A stretch of DNA of 64,000 nucleotides from NCBI RefSeq assembly GCF_014779795.1, contig NZ_JACXZS010000001.1, positions 496,001-560,000 on the forward strand. Direction: 5' to 3'. The notes beneath the pieces were generated by a model. That model did no database searches and had not been told where the DNA came from. It saw nothing but the letters and a program-made list of their open reading frames with translations. Of the stretch, positions 31,320 through 42,436 are shown piece by piece (the first letter of the stretch is position 1; every line of letters begins with the position of its first letter). The translations under genes were made by a program, and so were the position numbers. The DNA is from Microbacterium helvum (GTDB lineage Bacteria > Actinomycetota > Actinomycetes > Actinomycetales > Microbacteriaceae).

Positions 31320-33836
31320 TCAGGCGGGGATGATCTCCAGGGTGCTCGAGACCGGCAGGTCCCACGCCGAAGGCCCCGCGGCCAGCGTGTACGTGCCGGG
31401 CTGCACGCGCAGTGCGCCCCGATGCAGCCAGTCGTCCACGGCCCCGGGAAGCCGCACCGCGTCGTCCCACACCGCGAGACGATCGACGCCGAACGACAGC
31501 TCGACATCGCGGGTCTCGCCCGGTGCGAGGCGCACGCGCGCGTACGCGACCAGCAGGCGCCGTGGCGTCGGCAGACCGAGATCCCTCGGCGGCAGCGCGT
31601 ACAGCTGCACGAGCTCTTCGGCATCCCGCTCCCCCGTGTTGGCGACGCGCACCGTCGCCCGCACCGCGTCATCGCCCGCGCGCGGCGCGAAGCCCGCATG
31701 CCGGTGCGTCGGCGCAGGCGCCGGCACGACGGCATCCCGAACCGTCACGGACTCGTACGACACCGACGAGTACGTCAGGCCGTGGCCGAACGCGAAGGCG
31801 GGGGCGTCGGACTGGTGGCGGTAGGTGGCGCCCTGCCGCAGGGTGTCGTAGTCGAACAGGTCGCCGGGCTGCTGTTCGGTCGCGGGCCAGCTCTGTGACA
31901 GGCGTCCAGCGGGCTCGCGGTCGCCCGAGAGCACGTCGATCACGCCGTGGCCGAGTTCCTGCCCGCCGTGGCTCGACCACACGACGGTGTCGGCGGCGGC
32001 CGCGCCGTCGAGCACGTAGGGGTAGCTCGACACGATGGTCAGCACCGTGCGGGGGTTGGCCTCACGCGCCACGCGCCAGATCTCGGTCCACGCCGACGGC
32101 AGCCGCAGGTGCGGGCGATCCTCGGTCTCGCGGCCGTTCAGGTGCGGGTCGTTGCCGACCGCGACGATGACGGCGTCCGCCCGCGCGGCGGCCTCGGCGA
32201 CGGCCTCGGCGCCCGAGCGCACGACGCGCACCCCGAAGCGCTCCGCCTTGTCGAGCGTGACGGCCTCTGCCGCCAGCAGGCCCGAGTCCCGGAACGTGCG
32301 CACCCAGCGCCCCGAGCCGAGGTGCAGCAGCGACACGGTGCCGTCCGCGTGATGGTGCGCGCGGAAGCTCTCCTGCACGACCCACTCCCCCACGCGCGTG
32401 GCGTCCGCCCGCATCGGCCAGTGCCCGCCCGTCAGCAGCAGCCCGCTGGCGTGCGAGCGGAGAGTGAGGATGCCGTCGCCCCAGTCGGTCATGTCGAACA
32501 GCGCGTCCTCGGCCACCGTCTCGCCCGAGGCCTCTACCGTCGACCCGTCCGCGGATGCCGTGACGTACCGCCCCGACGAGACCGCGCGCAGCGCGACGGT
32601 GTCGGCGCCGGTGACGACCTCGGCCTCGTCGTAGCGCTCGGCGGCGGCTGCGCCGATGCCGACGGCGTACGGCGGGGTGCCCGCGTACCAGTCGGTGAGC
32701 ACGAGGTCGGCGAGAGGGCCGACGACGGCGACGCGCGAGCTGTCGGTCAGCGGCAGCACGCCCGCGTCGTTCCGCAGCACGACGACCGAGCGCACCACCG
32801 CCTCACGCGCGAGCTCGCGCGCCGCCGGCGCGTCGATCGCGTCGGCGGGGATGCCGCCGTACGGGTCGGCGTCGCCGTCGAACTCGCCTGTCCGGATCCG
32901 CAGCTCCAGCAGACGCAGGACTGCCTGGTCGACGTCGTCGGTGGTCATGAGGCCTGCGGCGAGCGCCTCGGTCACGAACTCGATCGTGGGCGCCGAGGTC
33001 GCGTCGTTGTCGGTGAACGAGTCGAGACCAGCGCGCACCAGCGCCGCCGCGGCATGGACGTGGTCGGGTTCCTGACGCTGCGTCGTCACGAGGAACGACG
33101 GGGCGCCGGCATCCGACACGACCGCGATCGACTCGTCGGACCATGACCGCGCCTCGGCGACGAGCTCGGGCTGCGTGTGGGCGGCCGTGCCGTTGACACG
33201 GTTGTAGGCGAGCATGATGCCGCCCGCGACGCCCGCCTCGATCGCACCGCGGAACGCCGGCAGCTCTTCTTCGTGCAGTGTGCGCAGCGACATCTCGGAC
33301 GAGGTGACAGAGCGATCGGTCTCGTTGTTGTACGCGAGGAAGTGCTTGAGCGCCGGCACCGTGCGCCACACGCGATCGTGATCGCCGCGCAGGCCCCTCG
33401 AGTACGCGGTGCCGAACACCGCCGTCACGTGCGGGTCTTCGGAGTACCCCTCCTCGTTGCGCCCCCAGCCCGGGTGGCGCAGCGTGTTGACGACCGGCGC
33501 CCACACGTTGAGGCTCACGAGCGGGTTCTCGGCGTGCTTGGCGCGCACCTCGACGGCGGCGACCTCGCCGACGCGGCGCACGAGGTCCTCGTCCCACGTG
33601 GCGGCGAGCCCCACCGGCTGCGGGAACACCGTGGCGCGCCCGAGCCACGCGGCGCCGTGCAGCGCCTCGCAGCCGGTGTGCCATTCGGCCAGTCCCAGCC
33701 GCTCTATGGCCGGCGCGACCTGGTGCAGCATCGCGATGCGCTCCTCGGGCGTCAGCCGGTCGAGCAGGTCGCGCGAGCGCTCGGCGAGCGGCCGGTCGAC
33801 CTGCCGGAACACCGGGACCCCGGTCTCGTCGGTCAT
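31320..33836 (-). CDS. Glycoside hydrolase family 3 beta-glucosidase/beta-xylosidase with inserted domain
   Basis: Intracellular GH3 enzyme of 838 residues. The N-terminal barrel includes CEALHGAA (56-63), LKHF (163-166) and the nucleophile Asp242 in VVSDAG; the second alpha/beta domain follows, with a C-terminal fibronectin-III-like domain near VELSFGVDRL. Between the second-domain strands, residues about 413-538 (VALRAVSSGRYVTASADG to AERFGVRVV) form an extra beta-trefoil/fascin-like module, unusual for this family. EALHG is typical of beta-glucosidase/beta-xylosidase GH3 members. Start ATG 33836 overlaps the GH31 stop (ATGA). It is last in the GH42-GH31-GH3 operon and would remove backbone glucose or side-chain xylose in oligosaccharide breakdown. 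No signal peptide. Confidence 0.9.
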   Translation of the reverse strand: MTDETGVPVFRQVDRPLAERSRDLLDRLTPEERIAMLHQVAPAIERLGLAEWHTGCEALHGAAWLGRATVFPQPVGLAATWDEDLVRRVGEVAAVEVRAKHAENPLVSLNVWAPVVNTLRHPGWGRNEEGYSEDPHVTAVFGTAYSRGLRGDHDRVWRTVPALKHFLAYNNETDRSVTSSEMSLRTLHEEELPAFRGAIEAGVAGGIMLAYNRVNGTAAHTQPELVAEARSWSDESIAVVSDAGAPSFLVTTQRQEPDHVHAAAALVRAGLDSFTDNDATSAPTIEFVTEALAAGLMTTDDVDQAVLRLLELRIRTGEFDGDADPYGGIPADAIDAPAARELAREAVVRSVVVLRNDAGVLPLTDSSRVAVVGPLADLVLTDWYAGTPPYAVGIGAAAAERYDEAEVVTGADTVALRAVSSGRYVTASADGSTVEASGETVAEDALFDMTDWGDGILTLRSHASGLLLTGGHWPMRADATRVGEWVVQESFRAHHHADGTVSLLHLGSGRWVRTFRDSGLLAAEAVTLDKAERFGVRVVRSGAEAVAEAAARADAVIVAVGNDPHLNGRETEDRPHLRLPSAWTEIWRVAREANPRTVLTIVSSYPYVLDGAAAADTVVWSSHGGQELGHGVIDVLSGDREPAGRLSQSWPATEQQPGDLFDYDTLRQGATYRHQSDAPAFAFGHGLTYSSVSYESVTVRDAVVPAPAPTHRHAGFAPRAGDDAVRATVRVANTGERDAEELVQLYALPPRDLGLPTPRRLLVAYARVRLAPGETRDVELSFGVDRLAVWDDAVRLPGAVDDWLHRGALRVQPGTYTLAAGPSAWDLPVSSTLEIIPA

Positions 33837-36160
33837 CGTGCCGCCCCCTCGACCTCGAGCTGGAGGGAGAGGGTGGATGCCTCGCCCCTGACGATCCGGT
33901 CGCCCACCTGCAGCGCCCACGCCGAGCGCGCGTCGTCCGAGATCGCGGTGATCATGCCGCCCTCACGGAGGACACGGAACGACGTCGACGGCGAACCGTC
34001 GTGGCCCGGCACCGTGGTGACGGCGTCGTAGCCGTCCGGCAGCGCGAAGCACCGGAGCGTCACCCCGTCCGCCCAGTCGTAGTCCGGGCGGCTGTCGTCG
34101 GCGCCGAACGGCAGCACCGTCCCGGGGCGCACGCGCAGCGGCACCGAGTCGTAGCCGTGGGTCTCGGTGATCCAGCGGCGGCCGCCCACGACCGAGCCGT
34201 CGATCAGCGACGTCCACTCCCCCTCGGGCACGTAGTACTCGACCGTGCCGTCGGCGGTGAACACCGGCGCGACCAGCAGGGCGTCGCCGAGCATGTACTG
34301 CGTGTCGGCGTCGAAGCCGGACCGGTCGCCCGGGAACTCCAGCACCATCGGACGCATCATGGGCGTGCCGTCGGTGTGGGCCTGCTCGGCCGCCCCGGCG
34401 AGGTACGGCATCAGGCGCATCTTGAGCTTGGTGAACTCGCGGGCGACGTCGACCGCCTCATCGTCGAACGCCCACGGCACGCGCACCGTCGACGAGCCGT
34501 GCAGGCGCGAGTGCGACGACAGCAGGCCGAACGCCAGCCAGCGCTTGAACAGCCCTGGATCGGGTGTGCCCTCGAAGCCGCCGATGTCGTGGCTCCAGTA
34601 GCCGAAGCCCGACATCGCGAGCGACAGGCCGCCGCGCAGCGACTCGGCCATCGACAGGAACGTCGAGTCGCTGTCGCCGCCCCAGTGCACGGGGAACTGC
34701 TGCGAGCCGGCAGTCGCCGAGCGCGCGAACACGACCGCGTTGCCCACGCCCTTGTGCCGCTCCAGCGCCCGGAACACCACTTCGTTGTACAGCTTGGCGT
34801 AGTAGTTGTGCATGCGCTGCGGGTCGGATCCGTCGTGCCACACCACGCCGTCGACCGGGATCCGCTCGCCGAAGTCCGTCTTGAACGTGTCGACGCCCTG
34901 ATCGAGCAGTCCCTCGAGCTTGCCGACGTACCAGTCCGCGGCCTGCGGGTTGGTGAAGTCGACGAGGCCCATGCCGGCCTGCCACATGTCCCACTGCCAC
35001 ACAGAGCCGGCGGTGTGCCCGGGGCCGTCGGTGCGCCTGAGCAGATAGCCGGCGTCGGCGGCCTCGCGGAACAGCGCCGAGCGCTGCGCGATGTACGGGT
35101 TGATCCACACCGACACGTGCACGTCGCGCTCGTGCATGCGCGCGATCTGGCCCACCGGGTCGTGGAAGGCGCGGGAGTCCCACTCGAAGTCGGTCCACTG
35201 GTACTCGCGCATCCAGAAGCAGTCGTAGTGGAACACCGACAGCGGGATGTCGCGCTCGGCCATGCCGTCCACGAACGCGCTCACGGTGTCTTCGTCGTAG
35301 CTGGCGGTGAACGACGTGGTCAACCAGAGCCCGAACGACCACGCGGGGACGCGGGCGGGACGGCCGGTCAGCTCGGTGTAGCGGCGCAGCACGTCCTTCG
35401 GCTCGGGACCGTCGATCACGTAGTAGTCCAGCGACTCGCCCTCGACCGAGAACTGCACGCGCGAGTTGACCTCGCTGCCGAGCTCGAACGACACGTTGCC
35501 GGGGTTGTCGACGAACACGCCGTATCCGCGGCTCGTGACGTAGAACGGCACGTTCTTGTACGACTGCTCGCTGGAGGTGCCGCCGTCGGCGTTCCACGTG
35601 TCGACGGTCTGGCCGTTCTTGACGAACGCGCCGAAGCGCTCGCCCAGACCGTAGACCCGCTCGCCCGGCTCGATCGTGAGCTGCTGGTGCACCCACGTCG
35701 GGTCGACCGGCGTACGGAGCTGTCCCGTCCCGGTGATGTGCCCGACCGAGCGCGGCAGCGACGTGGTGAGCACCCGGTCGCCGCTGACGAACTCGACGCG
35801 CCAGGGCCCGGTGCGAGCGACCCGCACGCTGAGCGATCCCGCCTCGAGCACGCCCCACTCGTCCTCGAGCCGCAGCGTCGGACGGAACCCGTCGGCGCCG
35901 CGGATCTCGAAGTCCGGTCCGCGGTGCACCTCTCCGGCGTGGCGCACGACGTGCACTTTGACGACCCCGGGTGCCGGCGCTGAGAAGACCACTGTCAGCA
36001 TCGGCCGGTTGAGCGTGTCGCCGCGGTCGCGGATCGCCGCGGTCGGGGCGTACACGCTCATCGTGCCGGCTGCCCCGTCGAGGCGGATGTCGTCGACCTC
36101 GACGGCGTAGAGCGGGGTGAGCGAGGGCCTGGTGAGCCAGTAGCCGTCGGTGAACTTCAC
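33833..36160 (-). CDS. yicI: Alpha-xylosidase, GH31 (YicI type)
   Basis: Glycoside hydrolase family 31 of 775 residues, length and motifs matching E. coli YicI. The beta-sandwich N-domain with YGLGERFG (170-177) precedes the barrel. The nucleophile is Asp429 in KTDFGERIP, a sequence diagnostic of alpha-xylosidases rather than alpha-glucosidases. Acid/base is Asp496 in HWGGDSDST. It releases alpha-1,6-linked xylose from the non-reducing end of xyloglucan oligosaccharides (established for the family). No signal peptide, so cytoplasmic. The GTG start overlaps the GH42 stop (GTGA) and its stop overlaps the GH3 start (ATGA). Confidence 0.93.
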   Translation of the reverse strand: MKFTDGYWLTRPSLTPLYAVEVDDIRLDGAAGTMSVYAPTAAIRDRGDTLNRPMLTVVFSAPAPGVVKVHVVRHAGEVHRGPDFEIRGADGFRPTLRLEDEWGVLEAGSLSVRVARTGPWRVEFVSGDRVLTTSLPRSVGHITGTGQLRTPVDPTWVHQQLTIEPGERVYGLGERFGAFVKNGQTVDTWNADGGTSSEQSYKNVPFYVTSRGYGVFVDNPGNVSFELGSEVNSRVQFSVEGESLDYYVIDGPEPKDVLRRYTELTGRPARVPAWSFGLWLTTSFTASYDEDTVSAFVDGMAERDIPLSVFHYDCFWMREYQWTDFEWDSRAFHDPVGQIARMHERDVHVSVWINPYIAQRSALFREAADAGYLLRRTDGPGHTAGSVWQWDMWQAGMGLVDFTNPQAADWYVGKLEGLLDQGVDTFKTDFGERIPVDGVVWHDGSDPQRMHNYYAKLYNEVVFRALERHKGVGNAVVFARSATAGSQQFPVHWGGDSDSTFLSMAESLRGGLSLAMSGFGYWSHDIGGFEGTPDPGLFKRWLAFGLLSSHSRLHGSSTVRVPWAFDDEAVDVAREFTKLKMRLMPYLAGAAEQAHTDGTPMMRPMVLEFPGDRSGFDADTQYMLGDALLVAPVFTADGTVEYYVPEGEWTSLIDGSVVGGRRWITETHGYDSVPLRVRPGTVLPFGADDSRPDYDWADGVTLRCFALPDGYDAVTTVPGHDGSPSTSFRVLREGGMITAISDDARSAWALQVGDRIVRGEASTLSLQLEVEGAAR

Positions 36161-38208
36161 TGTGCGTGCCTTTCGATGAGCACCATGGCGGCGCCGGGTG
36201 CCAGGGCGACCTGGCCGTCGACGTCCGCGTCCGACAAGAGATCCCGCCGGGCTCCGGGCACCGTCACGCGCCCGGTCGTCCGACCGTGGTTGAGAAGAAA
36301 GAGGGCCTCGCCGCGCTGCACGGCCTCCACGCCGTCGGGCAGGACGCGATCAGGCGTCGCGCCCGCGATCCCGGCCGCGTCGAGCGCGTCGTCCAGGACC
36401 GCGCCGAGCGCGTCGTCCGACACGACCGCGCCCAGGTACCAGGCGGTGCCCGCGCCGGCGCGACGGCGCGTGATCGCGGGGGCGCCGTCGAGGTGTCCGC
36501 CGTCGAACCGTGCCAGCACCTCGGCGCCGTCGGCGCGGAGCCGCTCGCCCAGCACGCCGGCCTCCAGCGCGACCGCCGGCACCGTCGTCCACGCCGCCTC
36601 GGCGGTCAGCGCGGTGGGCTCGTCCGGCAGGCCCACCCACTCCTCACCGCTCACTCCGACGAGTTCGCGCAGCAGCACGGGCGAGCGGCCCTGCAGGATG
36701 GCGGCGTTGCGGTCGGCGACCCCGGAGAACGGGCCGACGACCAGGCTCGCACCGGCCTCGACGGCGGCACGGAGGGCGGTGGCGGCATCCACCTCCACGA
36801 TGTACGAGTGCGGTACCAGCACGGCACGGTACGCGGAGAGGTCCACCCCCGGGCGCACGAGGTCGACCGCGATGCCCCGGCGCCACAGCGCGCGGTGCCA
36901 GCGGCGCACCTGGTCGAGCGTCTGCAGGCGGGTGGTGGGGCGTCCGGGCTCTTCGCCGGCCCACCACGATTCCCAGTCGAACAGGACGGCGACGGATGCT
37001 GCCACCCGCGCGCCGCTGACCGGCCGCAGCCTGCGCAGGTCGGCGCCGAGCGCCACCGCGGAGCGGAACACCTCGGTGTCGGCGCCGGCGTGCGGAAGCA
37101 GGGCGGAGTGGAAGCGCTCGGCGCCCGTGCGCGCCTGACGCCACTGGAAGAAGCAGATCGCGTCAGCTCCCCGGGCGACGGCCTGCAGCGAGTCCAGCCG
37201 GAGACGGTCGGGCGACTTGGGCAGGTTGTGCGGACGCCACGACGTGGCGCTCGCCGCCTGTTCCATGAGCACCCACGGCCGCCCGCCGCCGAGCGAGCGC
37301 ATGAGGTCCTGGATCAGGGCGATGTCGCTCGACGCGGTCGGCTCCGCGTGGTCGGGGTACTGGTCGTCGGCGATGACATCGACATCTTCGGCCCACGACC
37401 ACAGGTCGGTGAGCGGCTCGAAACCCATGAAGTTCGTGGTGACCGGCTGCGTCGCGCCGGCGGCCCGGATCGCGTCGCGCTGCTCGGTGAACACGCGCTG
37501 CAGCGCGAAGGACGTGTACCGCCGGAAGTCGAGCGACTGCGCCGGGTTCACGAGGTACGGCATGCGCCGCGGCGGCAGGATCTCGTCGAAGTCGCGATAC
37601 CGCTGCGCCCACACGAGTGTGCCCCACGCGTCGTTGAGCGCCTCGATGGTGCCGTAGCGCTCGCGCAGCCACAGCCGGAATTCGCGCGCCGCCTCGGGCC
37701 CGAAGTCGATCTGCCCGAACTCGTTGCCGACGTGCCACATGCGCACGGCAGGGTGGTCGCGGTACCGCTGTGCGAGATCTGTCGCGATCGCGAGCGCGTA
37801 GTCACGATATACGCGGGATGCCGGCGTGAACTGGTTGCGCGAGCCCGCGACGAGCGCCACGCCGTCGGGGTTCAGCGGCAGTGTCTCGGGGTGCAGGACG
37901 CCCATCCACGGCGGCGGCGAGGCAGTCGGCGTCGCGAGGTCCACGGCGATGCCGTGCGCGTGCAGCAGGTCGAGAACCTCGTCGAGCCACGCGAAGTCGC
38001 GCTCGCCCGGGCTCGGCTCGATGCGCGCCCAGCTGAACACGCCGACCGTGACGAGGTTCACGCCCGCGCGGACCATGAGCTCGACGTCCTCGCGCCACAC
38101 CTCGGGCGACCACTGCTCGGGGTTGTAGTCGCCGCCGAAGCAGATGCCGAGCTCGGCCGTGAGCGGAGCGAGCGCGTCGGAGCGACGCGGGATCGGTGTG
38201 CTGACCAT
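36157..38208 (-). CDS. Beta-galactosidase, glycoside hydrolase family 42
   Basis: GH42 enzyme of 683 residues. The barrel begins with [23 protein letters not shown]; acid/base Glu163 lies in HVGNEFG and the nucleophile Glu316 in LMEQAAS. Middle trimerisation and C-terminal domains follow. Without a signal peptide it acts in the cytoplasm, removing terminal beta-galactose. GH42 members act on beta-galactosides and some on alpha-L-arabinopyranosides. Here the neighbours (alpha-xylosidase, fucosidase, beta-glucosidase) favour the galactosyl side chain of xyloglucan. It is the first gene of the minus-strand GH42-GH31-GH3 operon, divergent from GH95 across an operator-bearing 120-bp gap. Confidence 0.93.
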   Translation of the reverse strand: MVSTPIPRRSDALAPLTAELGICFGGDYNPEQWSPEVWREDVELMVRAGVNLVTVGVFSWARIEPSPGERDFAWLDEVLDLLHAHGIAVDLATPTASPPPWMGVLHPETLPLNPDGVALVAGSRNQFTPASRVYRDYALAIATDLAQRYRDHPAVRMWHVGNEFGQIDFGPEAAREFRLWLRERYGTIEALNDAWGTLVWAQRYRDFDEILPPRRMPYLVNPAQSLDFRRYTSFALQRVFTEQRDAIRAAGATQPVTTNFMGFEPLTDLWSWAEDVDVIADDQYPDHAEPTASSDIALIQDLMRSLGGGRPWVLMEQAASATSWRPHNLPKSPDRLRLDSLQAVARGADAICFFQWRQARTGAERFHSALLPHAGADTEVFRSAVALGADLRRLRPVSGARVAASVAVLFDWESWWAGEEPGRPTTRLQTLDQVRRWHRALWRRGIAVDLVRPGVDLSAYRAVLVPHSYIVEVDAATALRAAVEAGASLVVGPFSGVADRNAAILQGRSPVLLRELVGVSGEEWVGLPDEPTALTAEAAWTTVPAVALEAGVLGERLRADGAEVLARFDGGHLDGAPAITRRRAGAGTAWYLGAVVSDDALGAVLDDALDAAGIAGATPDRVLPDGVEAVQRGEALFLLNHGRTTGRVTVPGARRDLLSDADVDGQVALAPGAAMVLIERHAQ

Positions 38209-38284
38209 GGAGCGGGGAACCTCTTCGCTGAGTTTCGGTCGAGGGCGGGGTCTTCTGAAGCGGATCGGAAGAGTCTGAGCTACT

Positions 38285-38316
38285 TTCGAAGCGCTTCAAC
38301 ACCGAGACGATATACT
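38285..38316. promoter_or_regulatory. LacI-type operator and promoter between GH42 and GH95
   Basis: TTCGAAGCGCTTCAA (38285-38299) is a near-perfect palindrome centred on AGCGCT, the classic LacI/GalR core. A plus-strand -10 box TATACT (38311-38316) lies 12 bases downstream, so the operator covers the -35 region. Transcription would begin around 38323, at or just before a GTG/ATG start, suggesting a leaderless or near-leaderless GH95 mRNA. The divergent GH42 promoter probably shares the same operator. The LacI protein of the GH95 operon is the natural regulator. Confidence 0.65.
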
Positions 38317-38328
38317 AAGGGTGTGACG

Positions 38329-40785
38329 ATGTCCACGCGCCGCGATGATGCGGCCATGCCGGAGCCCTCCGAGGCACTGCACGAGCTTCGCGCGTCGTCG
38401 CCGGCAGCGCAGTGGCTCGACGCCTACCCGATCGGCAACGGCCGGCGCGGCGCCATGTGCGCGGGCCTCGCCGGCGGTGACCGCCTGTGGCTGAACGACA
38501 TCGAGGCGTGGTCGGGACGCGCCGGCGCCGCCCCGCTCGACGGCGTCGCGGTTCGCGGCGCGGGTGCCCTGGATGCCGCACGCGAAGCACTCGACGCGGG
38601 CGATCTCGACGGCGCGGAAGCGCTTCTGCAACGCATGCAGGCCCCGTGGGTGCAGGCGTACCTTCCGCTCGGGTGGGTGGATGTGGACGTGGAGTCCCCG
38701 GTCGATCGCCCGGTCGTCTCACCGGTCGTTGAGCGACCAGAGGGAGGACCTGAGGTTTCGCGCCGCCTGGATCTGCGCACCGGAGTCGCCACGCACGAGT
38801 ACCTGCTCGACGGGGTCGCGGTACGGCACCGCACATGGGCAGACCTCGTGACGGGCGCGATCATGCACGAGATCACCGCCGACGCACCGGTGCAGGCACG
38901 CGTGACCGTCGGTTCGCTGCTGCGCGCGAAGGCCGCGGCACACGCGCGCGACGGCGCCCTCGCGACCGAATGGTGGTTCCCTGTCGACGTCGCCCCCGGT
39001 CACGAGCAGCCCGACGAGCCGATCCGCTACGACGAGGCGTACGGGCGCCACGGCGCCGTGGTCGTGCGCGCGCTGGGCGTCGCCGACGTCGTCGGCGACG
39101 CCCTCGTGTCGGCACCGGCCTCCGCGCACCTGTTCGCCATCGCGACAGCCGCCGCCCCCTCGCTCCCCGGCGACGCCGACCCCGGCACGGGAGCGATCGA
39201 GCGCGCCGCGGCGCTGGCGGGAGGCATCCACTCATCCGATCCTGAGGAACTGCGCTCCGCACACGAAGCCGCGCACCGCGCACTCTACGATCGGTGCACG
39301 CTCGAGCTGCCCGGGCTCGACGGCGACCTCGACACGGCCGAGCGCGTGCAGCGCGCGCAGCTGCACGACGATCCGGCGCTCGCGGCGCTGGTGTTCCATT
39401 ACGGCCGTTACCTGCTGATGGCATCGTCGCAGCCGGGCGGGCTCCCCGCGACGCTGCAGGGCCTGTGGAACGCCGAGCTGCCCGGCCCGTGGTCGAGCGC
39501 GTACACGACGAACATCAACCTGCAGATGGCCTACTGGCCCGCCGAGACGACAGGCCTCGCCGAATGCCACGAGCCGCTGCTGCGGTTCACGCGGCGGCTG
39601 TCCGAGACGACCGGCCCCGTCGTGGCCGGTGAGCTGTACGGCGCCGACGGCTGGGTGGCCCACCACAACTCCGATGCGTGGGCGTTCGCGGCTCCCGTCG
39701 GCGCCGGGCACGGCGACCCGGCGTGGGCGAACTGGGCGCTCGGCGGAGTGTGGCTCGCGCTGCACCTGTGGGATCACTACGCGTACGGGCGCGACCTCGC
39801 CTACCTGCGCGACGAGGCCTGGCCCGTGCTCGCGTCGACGGCGGCGTTCGCGCTGTCGTGGATCCAGGGCGATGACGAGGGCGCCTGGACCAGCCCGTCG
39901 ACCTCGCCCGAGAACCACTACCTCGACGCCGACGGCCGCGAGCGCGGCGTCGCGGTGACGGCGACCATGGACGTCGCGCTGCTGCGCGAGCTCGCCGAGG
40001 TGTGCGGCCGCGCCGCCGAAGCGCTCGGCATCGACGTCGACCGCGACGAGCTGTGGGTCGCCGAGCTCGCGGCGCGCACCGCGGCGCTCCCCGACCCCCG
40101 CGTGTCGTCGCGCGGCGACCTGCTCGAGTGGGACCGCGAGCGCCCCGAGGCCGAGCCGCTGCACCGTCACCTTTCGCATCTGGTCGGACTGTTCCCGTAC
40201 GCGCAGATCACGCCCGGGGCGACGCCCGAGCTCGCGCGTGCGGCATCCGAGTCCATCCGCCTGCGCGGTCCTGAATCCACCGGTTGGGCCCTCGCGTGGC
40301 GTGCGGCGATGCAGGCGCGGCTCGGCGACGGCGCCGCCGTGCACGAGCACGTGCGCATGGCGCTGCGTCCCGCCGAGGAGGCGGGCGGCGGGCACCGCGG
40401 CGGCCTCTACGCGAACCTCTTCAGCGCGCACCCGCCGTTCCAGATCGACGGCAACCTCGGGCTGACCGCGGCGATCGCCGAGGCGCTCGTGCAGTCCTTC
40501 GACGAGGATCCGGATGCCGGCGGCACCGGCGCCGTGCGCCTGCTGCTGCTGCCCGCACTGCCGCCGCAGTGGCCGGACGGATCGGTGCGCGGCATCCGCG
40601 CACGCGGCGATGTGTCGGTCGACCTGGAGTGGGCCGGCGGACGACTCGTGAGCGCCTGTCTTCGTACGGGCGCGCGAGCGGCGACAATGAATGTGTACGG
40701 GCCGGACGGTCCGCTCGGCACCTGCGATCTCGCGCCCGGCGCGACGCAGGTGCTCGACCTAGCAGGATGGGGAACCTCATGGTGA
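38329..40785 (+). CDS. Alpha-L-fucosidase, glycoside hydrolase family 95
   Basis: GH95 enzyme of about 818 residues acting on alpha-1,2-linked L-fucose (or L-galactose). The N-terminal beta domain starts at [18 protein letters not shown]. In the (alpha/alpha)6 domain, [15 protein letters not shown] holds the Asn-x-Asn pair (Asn395/Asn397) and [10 protein letters not shown] the catalytic Glu528; [12 protein letters not shown] follows. No signal peptide. The ATG 38329 is chosen; GTG 38323 is a possible leaderless start. Residues around 125-145 ([19 protein letters not shown]) look like an insertion and contain the dispersed repeat word GGTCGTTGAGCGA (38724-38736). The stop overlaps the downstream LacI start by seven bases. 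In this locus it would remove fucose from fucogalactosyl xyloglucan side chains. Confidence 0.92.
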   Translation: MSTRRDDAAMPEPSEALHELRASSPAAQWLDAYPIGNGRRGAMCAGLAGGDRLWLNDIEAWSGRAGAAPLDGVAVRGAGALDAAREALDAGDLDGAEALLQRMQAPWVQAYLPLGWVDVDVESPVDRPVVSPVVERPEGGPEVSRRLDLRTGVATHEYLLDGVAVRHRTWADLVTGAIMHEITADAPVQARVTVGSLLRAKAAAHARDGALATEWWFPVDVAPGHEQPDEPIRYDEAYGRHGAVVVRALGVADVVGDALVSAPASAHLFAIATAAAPSLPGDADPGTGAIERAAALAGGIHSSDPEELRSAHEAAHRALYDRCTLELPGLDGDLDTAERVQRAQLHDDPALAALVFHYGRYLLMASSQPGGLPATLQGLWNAELPGPWSSAYTTNINLQMAYWPAETTGLAECHEPLLRFTRRLSETTGPVVAGELYGADGWVAHHNSDAWAFAAPVGAGHGDPAWANWALGGVWLALHLWDHYAYGRDLAYLRDEAWPVLASTAAFALSWIQGDDEGAWTSPSTSPENHYLDADGRERGVAVTATMDVALLRELAEVCGRAAEALGIDVDRDELWVAELAARTAALPDPRVSSRGDLLEWDRERPEAEPLHRHLSHLVGLFPYAQITPGATPELARAASESIRLRGPESTGWALAWRAAMQARLGDGAAVHEHVRMALRPAEEAGGGHRGGLYANLFSAHPPFQIDGNLGLTAAIAEALVQSFDEDPDAGGTGAVRLLLLPALPPQWPDGSVRGIRARGDVSVDLEWAGGRLVSACLRTGARAATMNVYGPDGPLGTCDLAPGATQVLDLAGWGTSW

Positions 40786-41768
40786 CGATCGCGGACGTCG
40801 CGCAGGCAGCAGGGGTGTCGATCTCGACCGTGTCGTACGTCATGAGCGGCAAGCGCGCCATCTCGCAGGAGACGCGCGACCGCGTGGAGAAGGCGATCGA
40901 CAACCTGGGGTTCAGCCCCCACGCGGGCGCCCGCTCGCTGGCTTCGCGCTCGACCAACGTCATCGGCCTGCAGGCGCCGCTGCGCACCGGCGTCGACGTC
41001 CACGTCGTGATGCAGATCGTCACCGGCGTCGTCACGCAGGCGCGCAAGCACGGCTACGACATCCTGCTGCTCGCGAGCGATGACTCCAAGGCACTGCAGC
41101 GCGCCGCGAAGGGCTCGATGGTGGACGCGCTGCTGGTCATGGACGTCGAATCCGACGACCCCCGCATCGACACCCTGTCGGGGCTCGACCATCCCAGCGT
41201 GCTGATCGGCCTGCCACAGGGGCGCCGCGCGATCCCGTGCGTCGACTTCGACTTCGAGGCCGCCGGCTGGCTGGCCGTCGACCGGCTGGTCGCGCTGGGC
41301 CACCGTCGCCTGGCCCTGATCGGCTCGCCGCTGGAGGTCATGGCCCGGCACACGTCGTACGCCGACCGGCTCGCACGCGGCTTCCTCGCCGCGTGCGAGG
41401 CGAACGGCGTCGTCGGCACAGTCCACGCGTGCCCGAGCACGGTCGAGGCCGTGTCGACGGTGGCCGACGTGATGACCGAGGACCCCACGATCACCGGATT
41501 CTTCGTCCACAACGAGGGCGCGCTCCCCCACGTCGCGGCGACGATCGCGCAGCGCGGCCGCCAGCGCGGCGACGAGCTCGCCATCCTCGCCCTGTGCCCC
41601 GACGACGTCGCACGCTCGGTGCCCGGTCTCGCCGACAGCATCGCCGTGCCCGCCGAGGCCATCGGCGCCGCGGCGACCGACATGATCTGCGAGATCCTCG
41701 CGAACGGCACGAAGCCCGCCGTCCGGCTGCTGCCGCCCGCCCTCACCGGGGACGCCACCGCCTCCTGA
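40779..41768 (+). CDS. LacI-family regulator of the GH95/GH42 glycosidase locus
   Basis: LacI-type repressor of about 329 residues. The helix-turn-helix is [21 protein letters not shown] and the hinge helix lies near [11 protein letters not shown]. The sensor domain is somewhat diverged ([35 protein letters not shown]) and lacks the common VVGYDD motif. The ATG 40779 overlaps the GH95 stop (ATGGTGA), and ATG 40767 is an alternative. Translational coupling to GH95 suggests an autoregulated circuit acting on the palindrome at 38285-38299 and thereby on both divergent glycosidase operons. Confidence 0.92.
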   Translation: MVTIADVAQAAGVSISTVSYVMSGKRAISQETRDRVEKAIDNLGFSPHAGARSLASRSTNVIGLQAPLRTGVDVHVVMQIVTGVVTQARKHGYDILLLASDDSKALQRAAKGSMVDALLVMDVESDDPRIDTLSGLDHPSVLIGLPQGRRAIPCVDFDFEAAGWLAVDRLVALGHRRLALIGSPLEVMARHTSYADRLARGFLAACEANGVVGTVHACPSTVEAVSTVADVMTEDPTITGFFVHNEGALPHVAATIAQRGRQRGDELAILALCPDDVARSVPGLADSIAVPAEAIGAAATDMICEILANGTKPAVRLLPPALTGDATAS

Positions 41769-41787
41769 CCCCCGACGGGAACCCGCC

Positions 41788-42393
41788 ATGCGCATCGACC
41801 CCGAAAGCCGCGCGCTGAGCGGCCTCACGACGTTCCTGACGTTCGTCGCACTGAACCTGCTGTACCTCCTGCTGTGCATCCCGATCGCGACGATCGGGGC
41901 GGCCACGAGCGCGCTGTACGAAGTGACGATCCGCTACTCCGACGACGAGAGCGGGCACCCGCTCAAGGACTTCCTCCCGGCGTTCCGGGCGAACTTCGGG
42001 CGCGCGACCGTCGTCATGCTGTGCCTGCTGGCTCCGGCGGTGCTGCTCGGCTACAGCAGCGTGTTCTGGTTCGCGATGCCCACGATTCTCGGCGGCGTCG
42101 CCGGCATCGTGGCGGTCCTCGGCGCCGCGTACCTGTTCGCCGCGTTCCTGTACGGCATGGCGCAGGTCGCATACTTCCAGGGCAAGGTGCGCCAGACGGT
42201 CAAGAACGCCCTGCTGCTGCCCGCCGCCGAACCGGTGCGCACCCTCGGGGTGCTCCTCATCCCCGTGACGCTGATCGCGCTGACGATCCTCTTCCCGCCG
42301 TTCGGCTTCATCGTGCTGACGGTCGGCTTCTCGGTCGGCGCCTACGCGACGGCATTCCTCTTCCGCAGCGTCTTCGGCCGCCACGAGTCCTGA
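41788..42393 (+). CDS. YesL-family (DUF624) membrane protein
   Basis: Integral membrane protein of 201 residues with five or so hydrophobic segments (for example TTFLTFVALNLLYLLLCIPI and RTLGVLLIPVTLIALTILF). The DUF624 family (Bacillus YesL, YteU) is regularly encoded beside oligosaccharide ABC transporters and pectin/hemicellulose genes. Its biochemical role is not established; an accessory function in sugar import is plausible. It follows the LacI gene by 19 bases and ends the GH95 operon. It is followed by tandem repeats and a very strong hairpin. Confidence 0.85.
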   Translation: MRIDPESRALSGLTTFLTFVALNLLYLLLCIPIATIGAATSALYEVTIRYSDDESGHPLKDFLPAFRANFGRATVVMLCLLAPAVLLGYSSVFWFAMPTILGGVAGIVAVLGAAYLFAAFLYGMAQVAYFQGKVRQTVKNALLLPAAEPVRTLGVLLIPVTLIALTILFPPFGFIVLTVGFSVGAYATAFLFRSVFGRHES

Positions 42394-42436
42394 TCCCCTC
42401 CGCGTCGGCTCGGGATGCCGCCACCCCGGGTCGGGC

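Noticed and set aside
36166..38328. Open frame extending the GH95 gene upstream by about 720 codons on the plus strand
   Set aside because: It is antisense to the well-supported GH42 gene, has no GH95 homology, and the operator/promoter and ribosome site lie at 38285-38329.
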